From: Siphonodentalium dalli
Taxonomy: Eukaryota > Mollusca > Scaphopoda > Gadilida > Siphonodentaliidae
Reading direction: 5' to 3'
DNA length: 64,000 bases
Assembly: GCA_032622095.1 (NCBI GenBank)
Contig: CP136067.1
Coordinates: forward strand, 136,589,990-136,653,989
A program made the position numbers and the translations under genes. Below the pieces are notes generated by a model. That model saw only the letters and a program-made list of their open reading frames with translations, made no database searches and was not told the DNA's origin. Shown in pieces: positions 1 through 8,840 of this stretch. The stretch's first letter is position 1. Each line of letters opens with the position of its first letter.

Positions 1-1026
1 AGGAAGACTGTGAAGTCGGATGTCAAAAACAACTATGACCAAGATAAGGACTTTTTCATCTCCTTCTTCAATGCATACCTGATTGAAGCACTTTCAGAAT
101 ATTTTGGTTTGGTTACTTTACTTGACAATCCAACAAAGCATGTTCCACCAACAGAGGCTACTGATGACCAATTAAAGGATTGGCTTGATATTACCATGGG
201 AGAATTTATCGAAGAGTTTGTTTGGGGAAGAAAATCTGGAGCCACCTTCATTTCACCAGAGGGAACATATGAAACTGTTCTAAAAAATGTTGTGTTGCCA
301 TTACCTGATGGGAAAACATACAAATTCACCATGCAGCAAAAGATATGGAAGAAACTTCCAAAGTCTAAAGAAAGCCATGATAATGTCCAAATTTATGCTC
401 AAACTGTTCTAGAATTAGGTCTCCTATTCTTGCAATTTTTAGATATTATTCACTCTCCAGACAGAGACAGACTGATAGTGACATCTAAGTTCATGATGAA
501 GACATTCAAAGCCTCAAATAACCTCAGCAAATATGCATTGGAAATTGCACGATTTTTATCCCACCAACAAGCTTCATATAGTTTAAAGGTAGCCCACCAA
601 TCATTATATGGATTGTTTGTGAACACGCAGGGCAAACTCAACACAAGTATTCCTGTGGATTTAAGGATGGAGCACTTAGTGAAGCAACTGAAAAAATTAT
701 ACAGGGCAGCAGGGTCGAATATATCAGAAGAAAACATCAGCCGAAAAGTTAAGGCTATTGTTGGTGTCACAGAAATTTCAGAGAACTTTGACGAAATGGG
801 ATATGTTGTTGTTCGAGCACATTCGCACAAATTCAAATCGGCACATGATGATGAATTATTACTTATAGAAGGCTTACGGACAGTCAGACCATTTATGACG
901 AATTTAGGCCGTAAATTCAAAGGTTTTGAGAACATGATGCCAATATTATCATTGATAAATAATGAACATTATGCTGCTTGGATAAAGCGTCACAAATATG
1001 TACTGTCATTCGAAGCTGGGAAGTAA
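1..1026 (+). CDS. DUF6589-like protein, 3'-terminal exon (5' partial)
   Basis: The reading frame is open from base 1 to a TAA at 1024-1026 and has no visible start; the GTG at base 10 is simply an internal codon. It gives at least 341 residues, rich in Lys, Phe and Leu and without a signal peptide or membrane segment. Counted from base 10, residues 175-225 carry VNTQG followed by IPVDLRMEHL. This resembles what I remember of the DUF6589 core (a Val-Asn-Thr-x-Gly turn, then a Pro-x-Asp-Leu-x-x-Glu-His-Leu stretch), a family of unknown function seen in fungi and invertebrates, often in transposon-like settings. The match is from memory. The gene converges with a RecQ-like helicase about 600 bp away. 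An AATAAA at 1293-1298 could be its polyadenylation signal. Coding status is well supported by the length of the frame; the family name less so. Confidence 0.65.
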   Translation, partial: RKTVKSDVKNNYDQDKDFFISFFNAYLIEALSEYFGLVTLLDNPTKHVPPTEATDDQLKDWLDITMGEFIEEFVWGRKSGATFISPEGTYETVLKNVVLPLPDGKTYKFTMQQKIWKKLPKSKESHDNVQIYAQTVLELGLLFLQFLDIIHSPDRDRLIVTSKFMMKTFKASNNLSKYALEIARFLSHQQASYSLKVAHQSLYGLFVNTQGKLNTSIPVDLRMEHLVKQLKKLYRAAGSNISEENISRKVKAIVGVTEISENFDEMGYVVVRAHSHKFKSAHDDELLLIEGLRTVRPFMTNLGRKFKGFENMMPILSLINNEHYAAWIKRHKYVLSFEAGK

Positions 1027-1626
1027 TCAGGATATGACTTATGACAGTTTAAAGCAACATACTTTATTCATTTTCAAAAACAATCATGATTCAGGATTTG
1101 GTAATTGGAATCACAATATTGAATCCATTCTTGGACATTTACTATGTTCGGTTATACACATGTAAAAAAAAAAAAATTTGGACAAGCTATTTCCTTTTCA
1201 CCCTTTGAAGAGTAAAATGACATACATGTATATCATAAACATAATGTGACATGTCGTATCAAGAAGTGTCAATTTTAAGTAGACATAACTTCAATAAATC
1301 ATCTGATTTATAAGTATTTTGTATATGTGACTTGCAGATTAATATATAATGTCTCAATGATAAGTACCATAGCTTGTGATAGCACACACAAACTGAAAAT
1401 ACTCATCAATTTAAAAACATTATTGGACATTACGACTCAAATTTGTAAGTAATTGTTGCTATGATATGTTTAACTTACTCATGACATTACAGTATATGGC
1501 ATTTTAAATACTCTCCAAAGGGTTAACTCACATTTTACTACTGAGTGTATAAATCTTAATTGTGTGTGTTGCGCATAACCAGTCCACCCACCAAACAGAA
1601 GTCACAAATACAAATAAGAATTGGAA
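1027..1626. other. Convergent 3' region between DUF6589-like and RecQ-like genes
   Basis: AT-rich, non-coding. It presumably holds both 3' UTRs. AATAAA on the plus strand (1293-1298) serves the left gene if anything. I see no repeat ends here. Confidence 0.5.
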
Positions 1627-2087
1627 TCATGAATCAGTAATACACTTGATGAGTGTAAACAGAGAATCTGCTACAATCTGAGGCAGATGGAATGTAGTCA
1701 TGCAGTGGTCTGCTGACTTCACAAATTCCATGCACTCTGATAGAGCATGTACAGTATGTTCATCTAAACACAAGAAACAAATTCCAGTACTATCAGCCTC
1801 TATGTATAACTCTACAGCAGAGACAAAATCTGCCCTTTGTTCGACATTCACTCTAGTGTGTGTCACATCTGATGGGTGTTGTATACAAATGTCACAGCAA
1901 GAAGGTACATCATTAGACTGAGTTTCGAAATAGTGTGAAATAAACACTCGCCGGCAGTCCGTAGAGTTGCAAAACTCTTTCATCTCCTTGTCAACATGCC
2001 TCTGTCCTAAATCTGTGGCATTGTAGAACAGCTGAGCTTCTGCTGACGCCCCATCTCTGCCAGCACGTCCGACTTCCTGCACATATG
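1627..2087 (-). CDS. RecQ-like DNA helicase, terminal coding exon 3
   Basis: A 461-nt exon that starts after GATTTTAG (acceptor revcomp of 2088-2090) and ends at TGA (revcomp of 1627-1629). Joined in phase 1 it reads STLEAYVQEVGRAGRDG, an exact RecQ motif VI. The nearer TGTGCAG acceptor would break the frame. It is followed by the RecQ zinc-binding module: Cys at about 382, 387, 406/407 and 410, with the CRR and CCDIC signatures. The full model is 885+142+461 nt, 495 residues plus stop, so the protein is short: helicase core plus zinc domain, with no recognisable HRDC domain. Such short RecQ-like genes are often multicopy in invertebrate genomes. Nothing looks broken. Confidence 0.86.
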
Positions 2088-2135
2088 CTAAAATCAGAAT
2101 GAAAGCCACTGATTAAAGAAATCGTCATGTCCGTG

Positions 2136-2576
2136 TTAAAGGTACTCAATCCGATTTGATGGTCCCCATATAACCAGATTACAACAACTACATTTTTAGA
2201 AATGCACTTCAGTTATCAGAATCGATTAATTGCCCAAAAATAATGCTAACCACTGTCAACTATAGTATAAAATTGCTAGAAACATATTATTTATCAACAT
2301 GCTGTTTGACGAAATATGGCCTTATTATCAACACAAAACCTCTTGATTTTAGAGTTATCCATCTTCATCTGGAATTTGATCCCAAACCATCGGCTCATCG
2401 ACTTTTTACTGGGCCACTAATAAGTCTTGATGGTGAAAAATAATAGATTTCAAAAATCGATATCTGATAACTCAGACCTTTGATAGGTGGGTTCCTCGAC
2501 TCGAATAAAATATTGTTTACCCCGAAAGCAAATAAATAGTAATTGAGGGGCACTTAATTGGATTATGCATCTTTAA
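2136..2576 (+). mobile_element. TTAA-flanked MITE, family T1 (complete copy)
   Basis: Bounded by TTAA at both ends. The left end reads TTAAAGGTACTCAATCCGAT; the right end in reverse complement reads TTAAAGATGCATAATCCAAT, so the two are imperfect terminal inverted repeats. A second copy (37951-41345, split by a LINE) and a truncated inverted copy (28783-28926) share the sequence, including the internal GTTATCCATCTTCATC segment. No transposase is encoded. A TTAA target suggests mobilisation by a piggyBac-like enzyme (inference). Confidence 0.8.
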
Positions 2577-2599
2577 ACTGTTCTATCTCTTGTTTTTTA

Positions 2600-4880
2600 T
2601 TTTTTTGTTCAAGTCAAGTTCAAAGCCTTGCGACACCAGTTCACATATGTCCATTCGGGTTTGTAAGTTAATATATAACTTATATGATATATATAAGTTA
2701 TACATTAACTCACAAATCTGGATTGGATGGGGATATTAGTCCAGTGCATTTATGGTTTTACCCAGAACTAATTGCAACAGATTTTTTTTTTGCTGGAATT
2801 GGTACATATACCCTCCATAAACAACATACTAAAAATCGGCAAAAATCGGAAAAAGGGAAATTAGTGAATTTCGTGAAAAAAAATTGAGAAAATTTGGTCA
2901 AATCATCAATTTATGGGTTTTCATGAATGTATATAAAAAATTCAAATTCACAAGTCCTACAAATATCATGCATATTTTGTCGAACACATTTTCCTGAATC
3001 CAGAACTGGAAACCATTCCCAGATTCCTTAAGTATTTTTCGAGTTGTGTGCCTTCAAAAACGCGAGTTTACCTGATTTCGGAGCCTTAATTTCGCAGAAT
3101 GAGCCAAATGCTGTATTATATGGTTAATTATTTTTAAAACTAGAGCAAAATTAATTACTTTTACACTGTTTTAGTAATTTCCTCACCAGATAAAACACAA
3201 AATATGATTAATATGTGCATCTATGAATAAGGAGAATAAAATATTCTCAAACAAAATGTGTGTTCCATTGTATGGACTTAACCAAATTTGCCTTGACACA
3301 GAACTCGTGTGATGAAATGCCATATTTGAGGTCATGTAACTCAATAAATTAATATCCATATGCTCTGCTTTTCTCATAACATTTTGAGAATACTAGACTG
3401 AACAAATTGTGAAGGAATTTCCAAATACATTGGTGAAGAAAATAAAATTATGGTCCTATGAACTCTTAGTCTAGCCTCTTTTCCGAAAATGCAATTGTGG
3501 GACGTTTTTGTCAATTTTAAAAGGATGTTAGGCATATACAGAAAAATTAACGAAAGTTTATTGTTTAAAATTATGTGATCTGTCCTCTTAAATCATTTTT
3601 TTGTTGAGAAAATAGCATTTCAATGGCTATACCAATGAATTTCACTGGATTTCACTCATCATTGTGGAAACATACTCCAAATTTTAACGGCAGAAAAATG
3701 GGGTAGGGGAAAGCATATCAACAAAATAATGTATTAAGCAGTTTTATAATGCAACAGGAATGTACACAAACTGGAAGAAAACAACATTGTGTCTGAAATG
3801 GCTGTAATTTGGTGATAAGATTGCATTTTGTGATTTTCCCTACCCCTATACCAACGTTAAAATTTGGAGTCAGTTTCCTGAAAAATGAAAGAAATCAAGT
3901 GAAATACTATGGCATAACCAATGTAAGGCTAATTTTTTATCACTAAATTGTTGTGGGAGGAAAGTTCAAATAATTTTACACATTAAAACACCCATTGTTT
4001 TTTGTTTTTATGGCCCAAAACCTTTTAGATTGGACAAAAATGCCTCAAACTGGCATCTTTGGAAACAAGCTAAAACTAAGTATTCAAAGGGCCATAAGTT
4101 GATTTTCTTAAATAATGTCCTGTTAATACCTTTACATTTTGTTCAATCCAACATACTTAAAAGGTTATAACAAAAGCATGGCATATGGGTATTAAATTAT
4201 TGAGTTACATGACCTCAAATATTGCATTTCATCACACACGTTCAGTGTCGGAGGCAAAATTGGCCAGGTCCATACAATGGAACACACATTTTGTTTGAGA
4301 ATATAATCTTCTTCTTAATTATAGATACACATATTAATCATATTTCGTGTTTAATCTAGTGAGGAAATTACTATAACACTGAAAAATCCCTTCAGTTTGC
4401 TCTAGTGTTTTTAATAATTAATCACAAATAAGGCATTTTGGCTCATTCTTCGATATTGAGGCCCCGAAAATGGGCCGAAATCAGGTAAACTCGCGTTTTT
4501 GAAGGCACACAACTCGAAAAATACGTAATGAATCTGGGACTGGTTTTCAGTACTGGGTCAGGAAATTGAGGTCGACACAATACGCATACCATTTGTAGGA
4601 TTTGTGAATTTGATTGTTCTTATATGCATCCATGAAAATCCATAAATTGATGATTTGACCAAATTTCCACAAATTTATTTCACGAAATTCACCAATTTTC
4701 CTTTTTCCGATTTTTGCCGATTTTTAATATGTTGTTTATGGAGGGTTTGCGTACTTATTCCAGCAAAAAAAAATTCTGTTGCAATTAGTTCCGGGTGTGG
4801 CATTTTTTTCTCATAAATGCACTGGACTATATGTCAATGGCTGTGTCAAGGCTTTGAATTTGACTTACCAAACAATTTTT
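2600..4880. mobile_element. 2.3 kb foldback element with arms of about 1.1 kb
   Basis: The left arm (about 2600-3720) and right arm (about 3830-4880) are reverse complements over their full length. Anchors: CAAAGCCTTG near 2620 pairs with CAAGGCTTTG near 4848; AAATCGGCAAAAATCGG near 2834 pairs with CCGATTTTTGCCGATTTT near 4708; CTCAAACAAAATGTGTG near 3244 pairs with its complement near 4290; CCAAATTTTAACG near 3670 pairs with its complement near 3858. The core of about 110 bp has no recognisable gene. It looks like a Foldback-type or decayed TIR element. Confidence 0.85.
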
Positions 4881-4992
4881 TTTAAATAGAACATTTTAGC
4901 ACTGACGCGATAAAATGCTGTAATGGTACAAATGATTCAGACAATAAAATGTGCACAAGTAAAATATTCAGCTGTATTTGTTATGAGATTAC

Positions 4993-5134
4993 CTTCAAGA
5001 GTTGATGGAGGCCCTGCATGTACAACCTTCTTAACGTTTCTCAAATCACATCCCATTCCCAGAGCAATTGTGGAGAAGATCAATCTGATTGGAGAATTCT
5101 CCCTATCCAACACCTTCAGGATGTCATCATTAAC
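4993..5134 (-). CDS. RecQ-like DNA helicase, coding exon 2
   Basis: A 142-nt exon between a TTTTACAG acceptor and a GTAATC donor. It enters in phase 0 and leaves in phase 1. It encodes residues 296-342 with RecQ motif V: IRLIFSTIALGMGCD, then VVHAGPPSTLE (compare the family's VATVAFGMG and the P.S.E.Y stretch). The 275-bp intron 5135-5409 separates it from exon 1. Both splice sites are canonical GT-AG. Confidence 0.85.
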
Positions 5135-5409
5135 CTGTAAAATCATTCAATGTGGTCAGAGATAATAATCAAAGTACATGTCAAGTTTTATTTTATATCA
5201 ATGTAGTTTGTAGGCTGAAAATACATGCATTTAAAAATTAAATGTGGGCTAAATATTTTCTATTTTAAACAAACCTTAAAAAGAATTATTACACTTCATA
5301 ATAAAATACAATGAACTACTACATGTATTGTCCATCTCATAATGATAACTAATAGATGTATAATATCATTTATTTATTTCTGCACCATGTACATTAGTTA
5401 ACAACTTAC

Positions 5410-6294
5410 CTCTTTAGGTTTCTGTGAGTGAAACTGAACAACCCGTGGTACCATCTTATTGTCCTGGTTGCTCCAAAATCTTTGGCCGAGAATGTGCCTC
5501 GCTAAAAGAATCCCATGCTTGCACCACTGTAGTTTACTGTAGACCACAGTTAGGAGCATATTTTCTGGGTCTGCATACAGATCCATAAGCAGTGGCTTAA
5601 ACACATAGTCATATGAATCCTCTACAGGAGCTGGTGTTCTCTTTCTTACCATCAGCATTATATTATCGTTAATGGTAAATGATGACCGTATGTATATTAT
5701 GTTGTCCATCCCAAGCTGTCTGACAATTTGTAACTGAGAACTTTGACTTGCTGTTGCGGTAATGGCAAAGAAATGAATATCAGAACTGAGGTGAGCCCGA
5801 AGCTCGTTTATTGCTTTATAATCCTTTCGGAACTCGAGCCCCCACTCCAAAACACAGTGAGCCTCATCAACAATCACATATGTCCTGTCAACATTCTTTG
5901 TAATATTTCCAAGAATTGACGAGTGTTCGAGGACGTGTTCTGGATGACCAATATAGAATGTTGATGATGGGACTTGCTGGTTTGGTTGGAGACTAACTAT
6001 TTCTGTTCCAAGTTTCTGGCACTCTTGATTTATTAGACTGTTCAGTGGCACGATTATAATAACTTTGCAGGTTTTCGATTCCATTAGTCTTGTATATATT
6101 GGCAATATTTCATAGATCAATGATTTCCCATAACCAGTAGGAAGTGTCGCCATCACATCACCTTTGAGTAGAGATGACAAACATTGTAACTGTTTTGGTT
6201 TCAGGAAGTTGAAAGCTGTCTTGAATGAACAATTGTATTCTGACAGAGCCAGCTTTGACAGCAAGGATTTCTCGATAGTTTGTGATACTGCCAT
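5410..6294 (-). CDS. RecQ-like DNA helicase, coding exon 1
   Basis: First coding exon of a superfamily 2 helicase, an ATP-driven 3'-5' DNA unwinding enzyme expected in the nucleus. It starts with ATG (revcomp of 6292-6294) and gives residues 1-295. Visible motifs in RecQ order: Walker A LPTGYGKS (51-58), DEAH box VDEAHC followed by the RecQ-type EWG..FR.DY stretch (142-159), motif III ITATAS (178-183), motif IV LLTVVYSK (247-254), and a final VVQFHS like the FHS of motif IVa. The exon ends at a GTAAGT donor (intron starts at 5409) in phase 0. Walker A has TGYGKS where most RecQ proteins have TGGGKS; the catalytic Lys and DEAH are intact. A non-coding upstream exon cannot be excluded. Confidence 0.87.
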
Positions 6295-7830
6295 TCTGAA
6301 AATTTATTAAAAGAGAAATTACATAAAATTCTCCATGAGTTACATATCAATCATGAACCAGGGTTCATCAGTGGGTTGTATATAGCATGTGTTCTTAATG
6401 CATTTAAAACAACATTTTGTTTTGAACTAATATTGACTAGGCAAGTGCATATACCAAGTCTGATAATAAGCAACCTGATATTTGAAAATTGAGTTTCCCA
6501 GTGGGTGAATTTCGTCGCACGTTATCTCAAACAAAAATTAAACTGAAAAAGAGAAAATTGTATATAATTATTAAATTTTGCCTCTGAACCTAATATGATA
6601 TCTGATCTGGGTAGGGCCAGATATTCTTACCACAATAAATATGTGGGAATAATGAAAGCCGTCAGGACTCATTATGGTGTATTTTAGACTAGCTTGCCGC
6701 GAATGAAGTTTTATGTTACTAGAACTATCTATGTTCTTAAAATTATTGGCCCTATCCAAGGCATCATATACAAGGACAGACAATATTAGTATTTATTATA
6801 AATTTAATGTAAATTAATTTATATCGCAATGTATCTGCAGTGGCTCTTTTTTATACTATACAGATTATATCCTGCGGCCATTACAACTAAATTAATATTA
6901 TAATAATTTCTCATAATAACCATGCGCTCTAAAGTTTATAGTTTAGAACACCAGCGGTTTCCAGTCAGATTCGAACTGACAATCCCCTCAGCATAAACTG
7001 AGGTGCACTCACCAATGTGCTGTAGAAACTGATATAAAGCTGGCATTGAAAAACTAAAAACACTAGAGCTCCGGGTGGAGACACATTCATGGGCAGGGAC
7101 GCTGATATGCATTGGGAAATATGTTTTTTCTTCAATTTTCGTGTCTATATAGGCCCACTATATGGGAAACAGGCCACCAGTAACCCTTAATTCTTATGTA
7201 AATGTATTTTAAATTATATACATGTATGTAAGGTTAATAGTGAACAAATATGAGTTAATTTCAGTGTAGGAAAAAGATTGCATCACTCATTTTATCCAGC
7301 CCCAACACAGCCACCCCCCTGTATTGTGCCTGGGGAAAATATGCTTTTCAAACTAACCATATAATTGTGGCGTTTTGAGTCCTGTAGAGGTGTTTGTCGG
7401 GTTGGTGTAGAAAATTCCTAGTTTAGCCCAAACAGACCCATTATCAGTGTTTGAGTCTGTGCCACACATGAATATAAACAAAAAATTCCTAGTAATCAGG
7501 TGAAAATTATGACAAATCAAACAACCAGCATGTAAAGTATAGTTTACAAATGGTTTGTGACATCTTATTGTGTGATAGGGTTTGAAATATACGATATGGG
7601 CCAATAAATTTGAACACGGCAGCGTAAATACTTAAAATAGACATACACGGTATTGCGCGAAATCAGGCAATGGCTGCACTTGATCGCACGATTTTGTATA
7701 ATTTTATTGTCGCTACAAAGCGGAGAATGGCGCAAATCATATAAATGTATATTTTTGCACAATGCGATGACAATTTCGGCAACAATTAGTCATAAAAGTA
7801 GTAATTAAATCAGTATTTACAGTTGGCACG
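6295..7830. other. Upstream flank of the RecQ-like gene
   Basis: AT-rich sequence without a supported gene apart from the tRNA-like fold at 6956-7029. It probably holds the RecQ promoter, but I see no TATA box or other element that I would defend. Confidence 0.4.
6956..7029 (-). tRNA. tRNA-like cloverleaf, probably a tRNA pseudogene or tRNA-derived relic
   Basis: The minus strand folds as a 74-nt cloverleaf: acceptor GTTTCTA with TGGAAAC (7 bp with G-T pairs), D stem GCAC/GTGC with GG in the loop, anticodon stem CTCAG/CTGAG, T stem GTCAG/CTGAC with a canonical TTCGAAT loop. The anticodon loop is 6 nt instead of 7, so no anticodon can be assigned and function is doubtful. Confidence 0.4.
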
Positions 7831-7849
7831 TTTTTGTGATCGCCGCCGA

Positions 7850-7980
7850 CCACGTGTATGGTTTGTTATTGTTTACAATTTCAGCCTGTACCTGACTCTA
7901 TCGGTAGATTGAGTCAGGGTACGAGACTAGGCTGGCCGTCCATCTTACGTTTTCATAGGATACAAATTGATCGGATTTTA
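7850..7980 (+). promoter_or_regulatory. Possible promoter and non-coding first exon ending at a strong donor
   Basis: This is the only GC-richer patch for several kb. It holds GCCGCCGACC, a CACGTG E-box at about 7850, and a perfect-consensus donor TTTTAG|GTAAGTG with the intron starting at 7981. A small hairpin TGACTC...GAGTCA lies at about 7891-7918. No ATG-initiated frame of note precedes the donor, so it would be a 5' UTR or lncRNA exon. Inferred from signals only. Confidence 0.25.
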
Positions 7981-8840
7981 GGTAAGTGAAACTAATTAGT
8001 CATCAATTGAAGTGATTTATCATTATGAACAGACTGTTACTAGTAAAATACTTAATCGAGCTACAATTAAAAATGCACGACTTATCCTGTTTTATTCAAA
8101 TGAAATTTGATAGTAAATCGGCCTAATTTTGTTTCCGTTAAATATTTCAGAAAATGGAATCCGTCATTGATAAATGAACATTTTTTTGGTCAAAATAGTA
8201 ACTTCTGACGGACTATGATTATATGGCATTTATGAATCATATATAAAGGTAGCCCTACACAATATTCCCAACTGTGTTCCAAACTGCAATAACGATTTTT
8301 AATGAATTATAAATTGGCCTAAATTTGATGCTTCATAAAAGGAAAAACTGTCCGGGAATGGCTATTTTCGTCTGCAAAATCAAATTCTGCCATAAATGCA
8401 GTGTATTGTCGGTCGACATTAATATGACAATAGTTGGAATATTAAAAGGTCCCAGTTATTAAAAATATACATGTAGCTTATGGGCAATTCCACGACGGAG
8501 AATGAAAGTTGTGAAAAAATTAAATCTTGAATATTGACTAAACAATTTGAAAATCTGATAGTTATGGTATTCAAGTTATTGAAAACAGTTTTTCTCTCTC
8601 TCATATTCATCATTTTAGTGCTGAAAACTTATGCCATTGTTAACCCACATGTGCTACTGAAAGTTTTGCCAAAAGTGGCTTGTAAGTAATTGAGCAAATA
8701 GTAACAATTATTTAAGATTGGCTTATAGTATTTCAGTATTTAAATAGGTCGATGCACGCTATAACACATTTTGGGGTTTATATTTCTGTGACTGATGTCC
8801 ATTTGGGGAAAAATATTTTTCAGAAATCTACATACTATAT

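Larger units (their letters stand above)
2088..4992 (-). other. Large intron of the RecQ-like gene, filled by two elements
   Basis: This 2905-bp intron is almost entirely transposon-derived: a TTAA-flanked MITE next to exon 3, then a 2.3 kb foldback. The splice sites are untouched, so the insertions were tolerated. Confidence 0.75.
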
